Below are positions 8,759 through 17,600 of a DNA stretch of 64,000 nucleotides, one piece after another. The notes below the pieces were generated by a model. The model was given only the letters and a program-made list of their open reading frames with translations. It did no database searches and was not told where the DNA came from. A program made the translations under genes and the position numbers. Source of the stretch: Acidimicrobiia bacterium (lineage in GTDB: Bacteria; Actinomycetota; Acidimicrobiia; Acidimicrobiales; Bin134); NCBI GenBank assembly GCA_022825005.1, contig JAJDYU010000053.1, positions 56,001 through 120,000 on the forward strand, read 5' to 3'. Numbering within the stretch: position 1 is the stretch's first letter; each line of letters starts with the position of its first letter.

Positions 8759-9481
8759 CTATGGAAGGCCGAACTCTTCTAGGAGCGAGCGCTCCTCGTC
8801 GCTCAGACCGCCGCGGGCGTCAAAGAGGTCGGGGCGCAAGGCCATGGTTCGGGCGAGGGACTGGGCCTTCCGCCAGCGCTCCACACGACCGTGATCCCCC
8901 GACCGAAGCACCTCGGGCACCGTCCAGCCTCTGAACTCTGCAGGCCGGGTGTAGTGGGGATACTCCAACAGACCGTCGCTGAAGGAGTCCTCAGCGGCGG
9001 AAAGCTCGTTGCCCAAGACGCCGGGAACCAGCCGGCCGACCGCCTCGATAACCGCCATGGCGCCGATTTCTCCGCCGGCCAACACGAAATCCCCCAGTGA
9101 CAGCTCCTCGTCCACGAGATGATCCCTAACTCGCTGGTCCACCCCTTCATAGCGGCCGCACAGCAACGAGAATCCCTCCCGAGAGGCCAGCTCGCGGGCA
9201 GTGGCCTGATCGAATTGCCGGCCAGCGGGACCGAGGAGATAGAGGGGACGGGGGGGATCGGCCTGCTCCACCACCTTGAACAGGGGCTCTGGCATCATCA
9301 CCATCCCCGCACCGCCTCCGAATGGGGCGTCGTCCACCGAGCGGTGGGGATCACCCGCCCCTGCTCGAAGATCGTGAACTCGAACCTCGAGCCGACCCTG
9401 CTCCACCGCCCGGCCGATCACGCCGAAGTCCAAGAACACCTCGAACATCGAGGGGAAGATGGTGAATATGTCGACTCTCAT
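8759..9481 (-). CDS. trmD: tRNA (guanine-N1)-methyltransferase TrmD
   Basis: TrmD methylates G37 of tRNAs reading CNN codons, preventing frameshifts. The true start is ATG 9481 (MRVDIFTIFPSMFEVFLDFG), which overlaps the rimM stop as ATGA; an in-frame extension upstream is spurious. The 240-residue protein has the trefoil-knot SAM site: DDAPFGGGAGMVMMPEPLF, GRYEGVDQRV, and the SLGDFVLAGGE motif. Length is normal. It is part of the rpsP-KH-rimM-trmD operon. Confidence 0.96.
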   Translation of the reverse strand: MRVDIFTIFPSMFEVFLDFGVIGRAVEQGRLEVRVHDLRAGAGDPHRSVDDAPFGGGAGMVMMPEPLFKVVEQADPPRPLYLLGPAGRQFDQATARELASREGFSLLCGRYEGVDQRVRDHLVDEELSLGDFVLAGGEIGAMAVIEAVGRLVPGVLGNELSAAEDSFSDGLLEYPHYTRPAEFRGWTVPEVLRSGDHGRVERWRKAQSLARTMALRPDLFDARGGLSDEERSLLEEFGLP

Positions 9482-9936
9482 GACTCGTCGAACAGTCCGC
9501 TCGGGACATCCACGATCAGCCGGTCCCCGGATTGCCCCACCAGGAATGTGAGCGGAACCAAAGCGCCGTGCTCCGAAACCAACAGATCGCTGGCCGGGTT
9601 CTGCTGGACCGCCTCCACCCTCCCCCGCTCTGTGCCGTCGGTCTCGCAGATCATCTTGCCGATCAATTCGTGAACCCAAAGCTCGTCGGGATCGAATATG
9701 GGCGAGGCCCGAAGCACCTGGCCCCGCAAGCACTCCGCAGCATCCCGGTCTAGAACCTCGGCAAATTGCACTATCCAACGACGTTGGAAGGCCCGGGCCT
9801 CCACCACCGTGAGCGGACCGGAATCAGCGGTCAGCACCGACCCGGCTTCGAGGCGCTCGGTGCGGTTGGTCCAAAGTGTGACCACCGTCTCCCCTCGGAC
9901 CCCGTGGGCCCGATCAATGCGCCCTACCTCGAGCAG
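9478..9936 (-). CDS. rimM: Ribosome maturation factor RimM, apparent CTG start
   Basis: RimM binds S19 and helps 30S head maturation. The first ATG/GTG/TTG in frame is GTG 9885, but the conserved N-terminal sequence LEVGRIDRAHGVRGE is encoded upstream of it. The only plausible initiator there is CTG 9936, with AGGCGG 7 nt before it; ATT 9918 is a poorer choice. From CTG the protein has 152 residues with the RimM barrel followed by the PRC-like domain (ELIGKMICETDGTERGRV). The frame is continuous with the upstream KH gene apart from its TGA at 9955-9957. The 3' end overlaps trmD. Confidence 0.88.
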   Translation of the reverse strand: MLEVGRIDRAHGVRGETVVTLWTNRTERLEAGSVLTADSGPLTVVEARAFQRRWIVQFAEVLDRDAAECLRGQVLRASPIFDPDELWVHELIGKMICETDGTERGRVEAVQQNPASDLLVSEHGALVPLTFLVGQSGDRLIVDVPSGLFDES

Positions 9937-9954
9937 AGGGGTTCCGCCTGACGA

Positions 9955-10308
9955 TCAGTCGACGAATTCAACGTCGATGGGGCTGCCATCTTTGCTGGCC
10001 GCAGCCCTTACCAGGGTGCGAATGGAGTTTGCCACCCGGCCCCGACGACCTATAACCCGGCCCATGTCACCTTCGGCCACCGTGACTTCCAGCGTGACCG
10101 ATCCCTGACGCTCGACTATCTCCACTTCCACATCGTCGGGGTTCTCCACCACCGACTTGACCAGAAATTCCAAGACGTTTCGAGCGGTTGGGACTTCGAT
10201 GGTGTTGATGTCGCCATCCTCATCGAAGTCGTCATCCTCGTAGTCGTCGTCTTCGTATTCGTCGTTCTCGGCGTCGTCGTTCTCGGCGTTGTAGTCGGTG
10301 TCGCTCAC
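9955..10308 (-). CDS. khpA: KH-domain RNA-binding protein (KhpA-like) with acidic N-terminus
   Basis: KhpA is a small RNA chaperone between rpsP and rimM in many Gram-positives. The 117-residue product has the type II KH core NVLEFLVKSVVENPDDVEVE and the GxxG loop in GRVIGRRGRVANSIRTLV. Unlike the usual 75-80-residue form, it carries a 35-residue N-terminal extension made almost wholly of Asp, Glu, Tyr and Asn. The start is GTG and overlaps the rpsP stop (GTGA), so the operon is coupled. The symbol is assigned from fold and position. Confidence 0.9.
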   Translation of the reverse strand: MSDTDYNAENDDAENDEYEDDDYEDDDFDEDGDINTIEVPTARNVLEFLVKSVVENPDDVEVEIVERQGSVTLEVTVAEGDMGRVIGRRGRVANSIRTLVRAAASKDGSPIDVEFVD

Positions 10309-10697
10309 GATTCCCCATCCTCAGCCTTCTCGGCATCCTCTTCCGAATCCTCGCCTGCCTCTGCCGGCTCGGCCCCAGGTGCTTCATCGGCAACCTCTGC
10401 CGATGCGGCAGTGGTTACCTTGGCCGGTGGACTGCTGGCTATGCCGGTGAACTCTTCCCATGCGCCCGAGATAACCAGCAGCTTCTGCACCCGCTCGCTG
10501 GGCTGGGCGCCGTGGCGAAGCCAGTGCAGGGCACGCTCGTTGTCGATCTCGACTAGAGACGGCTCTTGGCGGGGGTTGTAGGTGCCCACAATCTCAATGA
10601 ATCGCCCGTTTCTGGCCTTGCGGGAATCAGCGGCCACTACACGGTAGGTGGGCTGCTTCTTCTTGCCCATCCGCATCAGCCGGAGTCTTACTGCCAC
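10305..10697 (-). CDS. rpsP: 30S ribosomal protein S16 with acidic tail
   Basis: S16 is needed for early 30S assembly. The first 80 residues are typical: MAVRLRLMRMGKKKQPTYRV, VAADSRKARNGRFIEIVGTY and the HWLRHGAQPSERVQKLL segment. The remaining 45 residues are an Ala/Glu-rich acidic tail (AEAGEDSEEDAEKAEDGES at the end). GTG start. It is first in the rpsP-KH-rimM-trmD set. Confidence 0.96.
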   Translation of the reverse strand: MAVRLRLMRMGKKKQPTYRVVAADSRKARNGRFIEIVGTYNPRQEPSLVEIDNERALHWLRHGAQPSERVQKLLVISGAWEEFTGIASSPPAKVTTAASAEVADEAPGAEPAEAGEDSEEDAEKAEDGES

Positions 10698-10835
10698 TAG
10701 CCGGTCAGCCCTTCTGTCTTCTCGGGTCCATTAGGCGTCCTGAGCCCACTTGGCCCTTCATCAGTGCCGGTGCAGGCACGAACCGGCGCCGACCGCCGGA
10801 ATGGGCAAACTCTACCCGGCCAAAATCCCCGTGGG

Positions 10836-12266
10836 CTACCTCAGGGATGAGAGATCGAATTCCCCGTCCTCCAAACCCGGCAGAGTCAATTTGGGCTTTC
10901 CCGGCTTCTTCTGCTGGCTCCCCGGCGGGGTCACCCGACTGCCCTTGCGGCCCTTCTTGGGCTTCTTGCGGCCCGAACCGGAGCCCTTGCCCCCCATTCG
11001 CTTCATCATCCGCTGCACCTCGCTGAACTGCCGCAACAGCTGGGAGACCTCAGAGGGCCGGGTACCGGAGCCAGCGGCAATTCTCTGTCGGCGAGAACCG
11101 TCGACGATCCGGGGTGTGGCCCTCTCTTGGGGGGTCATAGAGCAGATAATGGCCTCCACCTGGGCGATTTGACCGTCTTCGATCTCGGCTTTGCGCAATT
11201 CCTGGGGCGCCCCAGGGAGCATTCCCACCAGGTTTTGGAGCGAGCCCATTTTCTTGAGCTGGCGCATTTGCTCCAAGAAATCCTCCAGGGTGAACTCACC
11301 CTCGAGCAGCTTGGCCGCGGCCTCCTCGGCCTCGGCCTCCTCGTAGACCTGCTCGGCCTTCTCAACCAGCGTCAAGACGTCGCCCATTCCGAGAATCCGG
11401 CTGGCCACACGGTCAGGGTGAAACAGCTCGAACTCGTCGATCTTCTCGCCGGTGGAGGAGAAGGCGATAGGTCGTCCCACTACCTCCTTCACCGACAGTG
11501 CGGCGCCGCCCCGGGCATCGCCGTCCACCTTGGTGAGGATCACCCCGTCGAGTTCTAGAACCTCGTGGAATGACTCCGCCGTAGTCACCGCGTCCTGGCC
11601 GGTCATGGCATCGACCACCAAGAAGGTGTAGTGGGGCTCGATGGCGGCGGATATCCGCCCGACCTGATCCATCATCTCCTCGTCGATGGCCAGACGCCCG
11701 GCGGTGTCGCAGATAACAACGTCGCGGTTGGCTGCCTCCGCCTCAGCTATCCCCTGTCGAGCCACGGCAACGGGATCAGAGGGCTCGCTGAACACCGGAA
11801 CCCCGATTGAGTCCCCCAAGGTGCGGAGCTGCTCAACCGCGGCGGGACGCTGCAAATCGGCGCCCACCAGCATGGGGTTGCGACCCTGCTGCTTGAACCA
11901 AGAGGCAAGCTTGGCCGCGTTGGTGGTCTTGCCCGAGCCCTGAAGCCCGGCCAGCAGCACCACCGTGGGGGCTTTGGCCGGATGGGAGATTTCGAGGGTT
12001 TCGCCGCCCAAGGTGGCAATCAGCTCCTCATGGACGAACTTGATCACCTGCTGGACCGGGTTCAGCGCCTTGTGGACCTCGGCACCCACGCACCGCTGGC
12101 GGACCCGGTCCTGGAAGCTCCTGACCACATGGAGGTTGACATCGGCTTCCAGAAGGGCCAGGCGAATCTCCCCCAGCACCTCGTCGACATCGCTCTCTCG
12201 CAGGATCCCCAGACCCCGCATGCGCTTGAATATGCCCTCGAACCGGTTGCTCAGCGTGTCGAACAT
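10836..12266 (-). CDS. ffh: Signal recognition particle protein Ffh (SRP54)
   Basis: Ffh binds signal sequences with 4.5S RNA and hands ribosomes to FtsY. The 476-residue protein has the N domain, the G domain with Walker A GLQGSGKTTNAAKLA, DTAGRLAIDEEMMDQV and TKVDGDARGG, and a Met-rich M domain (about 305-440) containing EDFLEQMRQLKKMGSLQNLV. It ends in a Lys/Gly-rich tail. ATG start. A TAGTCT box 9 nt upstream could give a nearly leaderless transcript. The receptor gene ftsY lies upstream on the same strand. Confidence 0.97.
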   Translation of the reverse strand: MFDTLSNRFEGIFKRMRGLGILRESDVDEVLGEIRLALLEADVNLHVVRSFQDRVRQRCVGAEVHKALNPVQQVIKFVHEELIATLGGETLEISHPAKAPTVVLLAGLQGSGKTTNAAKLASWFKQQGRNPMLVGADLQRPAAVEQLRTLGDSIGVPVFSEPSDPVAVARQGIAEAEAANRDVVICDTAGRLAIDEEMMDQVGRISAAIEPHYTFLVVDAMTGQDAVTTAESFHEVLELDGVILTKVDGDARGGAALSVKEVVGRPIAFSSTGEKIDEFELFHPDRVASRILGMGDVLTLVEKAEQVYEEAEAEEAAAKLLEGEFTLEDFLEQMRQLKKMGSLQNLVGMLPGAPQELRKAEIEDGQIAQVEAIICSMTPQERATPRIVDGSRRQRIAAGSGTRPSEVSQLLRQFSEVQRMMKRMGGKGSGSGRKKPKKGRKGSRVTPPGSQQKKPGKPKLTLPGLEDGEFDLSSLR

Positions 12267-12333
12267 GGGCTGCCCAGACTACGCGCTGGCGCGTTGAATT
12301 GGATATCCGACACCCAGGGAGCTGCCAAGAGAA

Positions 12334-13221
12334 CTAAGAGAACAGGGCCTCGGCAAATGCTTCGGGGTCGAACTCCACCAAGTCGTCCATGCCCTCCCCC
12401 AGACCCACCAACTTCACCGGGATGTCCAGTTCATCTTGCACGGCCATGACAATGCCGCCCTTGGCCGACCCGTCAAGCTTTGTCAGGACCACCCCGGTCA
12501 ACTCGGCTGTCTCGGTGAACTGGCGGGCTTGGGCAAGCCCGTTCTGGCCCGTGCTGGCGTCGACCACCAAGAGCACCTCGGTTACCGTCCCCGGCCCCTT
12601 GCCGGCCACCCGGTGGATCTTGGCCAGCTCTTCCATCAGGTTGGCTCGATTGTGCAAGCGGCCAGCGGTGTCGGCCATGACCAGCGGAACCCCAGTCGCG
12701 GCGGCGTGCTCAACCGCGTCGTAGATGACCGAACTTGGGTCAGCGCCCTCAGCACCACGCACAAGTTCGGCCCCCGACCTCTCGGCCCATTGACCCAGTT
12801 GTTCAGCAGCGGCGGCGCGAAACGTGTCCCCCGCTGCTAGAACCACCCTGCGTCCACTTTGAACTTCCCGCGCCGCCAGCTTGCCGATGGTTGTCGTCTT
12901 GCCCACCCCATTCACACCCACGAACAACCACACCGCAGGGCTGCCCTCAACCCCCAGTTCAAGGTCGCGGCCCCCCAGATTTTCGGCCACTTGAGATTTC
13001 AGCAGCTCCACCAAACCCTCGGGATTGGCGATCCTCTCAGCTTTGGCCTGCTCTTTGAGCCGGTCCAACAGCGCGGTGGTGGTGTCTATGCCGGCATCGG
13101 CCAATATCAGCGCGTCCTCGAGCTCCTCCCAGGTGGCGTCATCAACCCCTCGAGAGGCCACTGAGGCCAAAAAGCCCGAGAACGTTCCCCGGGCGTTGGC
13201 CAGCCGGTCCCGCAGCGCCAC
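12334..13221 (-). CDS. ftsY: Signal recognition particle receptor FtsY
   Basis: FtsY is the membrane-associated GTPase receptor for SRP. The 295-residue protein is essentially the NG core without the long acidic A domain of E. coli FtsY. It has Walker A FVGVNGVGKTTTIGKLA, the DTAGRLHNRANLMEEL motif and TKLDGSAKGG. The GTG start shares a base with the htrA stop (TAGTG at 13219-13223), indicating tight coupling downstream of htrA. Confidence 0.97.
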   Translation of the reverse strand: MALRDRLANARGTFSGFLASVASRGVDDATWEELEDALILADAGIDTTTALLDRLKEQAKAERIANPEGLVELLKSQVAENLGGRDLELGVEGSPAVWLFVGVNGVGKTTTIGKLAAREVQSGRRVVLAAGDTFRAAAAEQLGQWAERSGAELVRGAEGADPSSVIYDAVEHAAATGVPLVMADTAGRLHNRANLMEELAKIHRVAGKGPGTVTEVLLVVDASTGQNGLAQARQFTETAELTGVVLTKLDGSAKGGIVMAVQDELDIPVKLVGLGEGMDDLVEFDPEAFAEALFS

Positions 13222-14642
13222 TATTCCTCGTCCCCCGCATCGGGATCTTCGGACAGAGGCCGAGAGCCGATGACCACGGTGAGGGTGATGCGGACGTCGT
13301 CGCGCACCACCACCAGCTCCACCTCGGTTCCCGGCACCCGGAACTGGACCTTGGCAGCCAGTTCGGTGAACGTCGACACCACCTCATCGTCCATCTGGAC
13401 GATCAGATCCCCTTCCATCAACCCGGCATTATCGGCAGGGGTGCCCGGTTCCACCTCCACGATCAGGGCTCCGGGCTCGCCGATCTCCGGATCGGTCCCC
13501 CAAACCCCCAAGTAGCCCAGTTCGGTGCTCTCGCCTTTGAGGATGCGCTCGGCGACGTTCAACGCGATGTCGGAGGGAATGGCGAATCCCAGACCGATGT
13601 TGCCCAGCGAGCCGTCGGTTTGAATGAGCGTGTTCATGCCGATGACTTGTCCGAAGCGGTTGGCCAGAGCACCGCCCGAGTTGCCCGGATTGATGGGCGC
13701 ATCGGTCTGGATCATCTCGACAAAGGCGCTGTCCCCCGTTCCCTCTCTAATGGCCCGACCCACCGCACTGACGATCCCAGAGGTAACCGATTGCTGCAAT
13801 CCGAACGGACTGCCCACCGCAACCGCCAATTGCCCCACCTCAACCGTGGAGCGATCGGCGAAAACTGCGGGTGTCAGCGCCATGTCTGTGTCGACTCTGA
13901 TCAAGCCGACGTCGATCGCCGGAGCGGTTCCCACCACGACGCCCTCAGCACGCGTGCCGTCGGCAAACTGCACCCTCACCGTCTCGGCGTCGCCCAAGAC
14001 ATGGGCATTGGTGAGTATCAGTCCCGAGGCGTCATAGATGATCCCCGAACCCTGTCCACCCCTTGGCTCTTGTTCAGGCAGCTCAAACTCCTCAGGGAGC
14101 TCATCCCTGGGCATCAAACCCTCAGGTGGGGAATCGGGGTCTGTCTCCAGGTCTTCTGGTGCGGGCCCATCCACCTGAATGAGCACCACAGAAGGGATCA
14201 CCGCCCGGGCTACCGCCACCACAGGATCATCGGGAACCAGAGGGCTCCCCGGTTGATCTGAGCGGGGGGATTCACTTGACGGAGTCTGATCGGTGGGCGA
14301 CGCAGGAAGAGGAGCTTGCAGACTCGGCGATTCCGCCGGGGCACTCACCACCTGTGGTCCGGAGACCACCACAATCTCGGGAGGGGGAGGGTCCTGGTTG
14401 AAAAAGATGCTGCCCACACCGATCCCGATGCCGACCAGGCCCAATACGGCCAGCAGCACCGATGCCACCAGCATGACCATGGCAGGATTTCGGGTTTGAG
14501 GCGGGGGGCTGTCTGGGGGCATCCACGCCACCACTTCCACCTCGCGCGGCGCGGGCAGATTGCTGGCTTGCTCGCTTGAGCCTTCCAGTTCCCAACCCAG
14601 GGGATCCCACTCCGACTGGGGATCTTCGGGCTCGTTGCTCAT
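13221..14642 (-). CDS. Membrane-anchored HtrA/DegP-like serine protease with PDZ domain
   Basis: The 473-residue protein has a cytoplasmic proline-rich N-terminus, one membrane helix (about residues 54-76), a Pro/Ser-rich extracytoplasmic linker, a trypsin-like domain and a C-terminal PDZ domain (about 375-460). The triad is visible: His in LILTNAHVLGD, Asp in APAIDVGLIRVD, and Ser in NPGNSGGALANRFG. It likely degrades or processes misfolded envelope proteins. Its start lies inside a 35-bp tandem duplication with the smc end; a 12-codon leader frame (14639-14677) stops at its ATG. Confidence 0.92.
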   Translation of the reverse strand: MSNEPEDPQSEWDPLGWELEGSSEQASNLPAPREVEVVAWMPPDSPPPQTRNPAMVMLVASVLLAVLGLVGIGIGVGSIFFNQDPPPPEIVVVSGPQVVSAPAESPSLQAPLPASPTDQTPSSESPRSDQPGSPLVPDDPVVAVARAVIPSVVLIQVDGPAPEDLETDPDSPPEGLMPRDELPEEFELPEQEPRGGQGSGIIYDASGLILTNAHVLGDAETVRVQFADGTRAEGVVVGTAPAIDVGLIRVDTDMALTPAVFADRSTVEVGQLAVAVGSPFGLQQSVTSGIVSAVGRAIREGTGDSAFVEMIQTDAPINPGNSGGALANRFGQVIGMNTLIQTDGSLGNIGLGFAIPSDIALNVAERILKGESTELGYLGVWGTDPEIGEPGALIVEVEPGTPADNAGLMEGDLIVQMDDEVVSTFTELAAKVQFRVPGTEVELVVVRDDVRITLTVVIGSRPLSEDPDAGDEE

Positions 14643-14698
14643 GGTGTGTGCTGAGTCCTCAGCGGCTCGTTGCTCATCCTGTGTGCTGAGTCCTCAGC
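14629..14698. repeat. 35-bp tandem duplication at the htrA start / smc end
   Basis: Bases 14629-14663 and 14664-14698 are two adjacent 35-bp copies differing only at two bases. Each contains a GCTGAG-TC-CTCAGC palindrome and, on the minus strand, an ATGAGCAACGAGCC word. The inner copy carries the real htrA start, the outer copy carries the smc stop and a spare ATG that opens a 12-codon frame ending exactly on the htrA ATG (ATGA). Confidence 0.9.
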
Positions 14699-17600
14699 CT
14701 TGTTCGAGTAACACCTTCGGTTCTGAGGCTACCACCACTCTTTCGGAAAGCACCTTCGAGCTTCCCCCCGGCTTCATGGACACGCCGTAGAGGCAGTCGG
14801 CCGCTTCCATGGTGCGCTTTTGATGGCTGACGATGAGCAGCTGGGCATCTGCCCGGAATTCGTCGACCAGATGTAGGAAGCGATGCAGATTGACATCGTC
14901 AAGAGCCGCCTCCACCTCGTCCATCACATAGAACGGTGAAGGACGACTGCGGAACACTGCGAACAAGAAAGCCAGCGCGGTAAGCGAGCGCTCCCCTCCC
15001 GAGAGCAGGCTCAATCGCCTGATGTTCTTGCCTGATGGGCGGGCTTCTATCTCCACACCGGTATCCAGCAGCGCGTCGGGCTGGGTGAGCCGCAACTTGC
15101 CTTCGCCTCCCGGAAAGAGCGTTTGGAACAGATCGGCGAAATTGCGGGCCACGTCGGCATAGGCCGACGAGAACACGCTGACGATCTCCTCGTCGATCTT
15201 GCGGATCACCTTGCGGAGCTCCCGGCGGCTTTGGCGGATGTCGTCGATCTGGCCCTGGGTGAACTCAAACCGCTCCGACAGCGCCTCATATTCCTCTAAG
15301 GCAAGCGGGTTCACCGGTCCCATGATGCGCAGTTCTTGTTCCAAGGCCCTGATCCGGTCGGCGGGAGCGATGCCCGGTTCCATAGGGGGGCATTCGGCGG
15401 CCACTGCTTCAGCGGGCTCGCAATCCAGCTCGCGGCGACACCGATCGGTGGCTGCTTCCAGCCTGATCCCCGCCTCGGCCAGCTCGATCTCCGCGCTTTG
15501 GTCTCTCTCCCTGCACTGGCCCAGCCGTGCTTCTGCCTCGGCCCTCTGGCTGCGCAAGCCCTCAAGCCGCTGAGCGGCGGCTCGGGCCGCCTCTGATTCC
15601 TCGGCTCGTCGATGGCGCAGCTCCTCGAGCTGCCCGGTCGCTTGCTGAGTCCGTTCGGCCACCAAGCCCGTAATCTGATCGACGATGGCCAGACGCTGGT
15701 CGACAGCCTCCCGCCGGGAGGCGGCCTCGGCACGGGCTTGGGCCATTTGGCTCAGGCGCCGCTCAATATCGTCTCGCTGCGCGGTCAACAAGCGGCGGCG
15801 TTCCTCTACCCCGGCCGCCTTCACCTGGTAGTCGGAGCGGAGGCTGCCAACCGCCTGAGATTTCTGGGACAGCTCATCGCGGTCTCTGTACATGCTCTCG
15901 GCGCGCGCCCGCTGCTCGGCCTCTTTGGCCTGGTGCTGGGGCAACTCCTGGTGAAGATCGCTCAGCCGGCGGCGATCCTCGTCAATCCTGGCATCCAACT
16001 CTGAGCCCCGAGGGCCCAGGGCCCCAATCCCCACCTCGGCATCGCGAAGCTCTCGCTCAACTGAATTCGCCCGAGCACGAAACGCATCTAGGGCATCGAG
16101 ATGATCGCGGGCCGCCTCACGGGTCCGGGCCTCTTCTTGCTCGGTTTCCTCCAACCGCTGATCTGCCATGGCCAGCATCTGTTCGGCAGCATCAACCGCC
16201 TCCCTTGCCCCTGCCGACGCATCTTTGGCCTCTTCGAGCAATCCTGTGGTGGCCCCGGAGCGGCGAACGCCCACTCGCCAACCAGAGGAGGAGAACCGGT
16301 CGCCCCGGCGGGTGACCACCACCCCGGCGGGATTGGCGACCGCCGCCGCGGCTGCCTGGTCGCTGCTCTCCAGCACCCCAACGGGGCCTATCAGGGCGTC
16401 CAGCAAATGGTCTACGCCATCCACCGACGAGCGCACACGGGGACGCAAGGGTTCGCCGACGGACGGACCTGCCGCCATGGGGGCTGATCCGCCCAGCGCC
16501 AAGACTGCTCCGCTCACGCTGTCGGCCTCAAGGGTGGCGATTGCCCTCATGGCGACCTCGGTGTCGGTAGCGATCACCGCGGCGATTGCCTCCCCGGCGG
16601 CGGCCTCGAAGGCGGCCTCCCATCCCCGGTCGACCTCGACCAATTCGAGCAGGGTGCCGAGTACGCCCTCGATGCCAACCAGACGCTGGGCTCCGGATTG
16701 ATCGCGCGCCTCGTCCAAAGCGAGGGCGAGGGCATCTCGGCGGGCTTCCCACGCTTGAAGGTCGCCGACCGCTTTCCCGAGAGCAGCATTGTGCTGCTCG
16801 CGTGCCGTTCGTGCCTCCTGAACAGCGCGCTCCGCCAACTCATGCTCCTGCACCAGCGACCGCCGAGCAGTCTCGGCGTCATTGGCCTCGGCCCAACATC
16901 GATCAAGCTCTTCCACCAGGTCTTGTCGGCGCCCTTCCAAAACCTCCAAGTTTTGGCCTAGACGACCTGCCTCGGCTTGGTCCCGGTGGATCGACGCCTC
17001 CAAGACCCTTATCTCGCCCATGATCCGGGGCGCATCCGACTCCGAGTCCGAAACGCCCTGGTCACCCCATTGTTCGTCGAAAGCCAGGCGAAGCTGCTCC
17101 AGCTCTTCTTCGGCACCGGCCACCGCAGCCGCGGCGGGCTCCAGTGCCGCGGCCGAGTTCTCTACCTCGAGCAGTTCTGAGGCAAGCCGATTCGACTCGG
17201 CCTCTAGCGTTGCCACCACGTCCTCGTCCACCCCGGCGTTTCGATCGCGCTGCAAGCGGAGACGGCGTTCCGACAACAGGGCCTCCAGTCCCCGCAGGCG
17301 CTCGGTGATCCCCTCGAACCGCATGAGCGCGTCGCTGATGTCCTGTCCGTCGGCAGCCGACAGATGGGCTTCGGCTGCGGCCACGTCACGATCCAACGCC
17401 TCCGCCTCCACGGCGAGCTTTTGCATCTCGCAGCGGTCTGCGGCCTGGTCTTGAGTCAACTGGCGAACCCGCCGGCGCAGTTGGTTTATCTCCTGGCCGG
17501 CGAGATAGCGGCGAAGACCGCTCAGCTCCACCAGTAGGTCGCCGTGACGTCGAGCGGCCTCGGCTTGTCGCTCCAGCGGTCGCAGTTGGCGCCGGATCTC

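Noticed and set aside
9482..9778. N-terminal extension of trmD
   Set aside because: TrmD begins at MRVDIFTIF; the extra residues are the rimM gene read in another frame.
10698..10835. Possible small RNA between rpsP and ffh (4.5S RNA considered)
   Set aside because: It lacks the SRP RNA core and any long hairpin; only weak local pairing is present.
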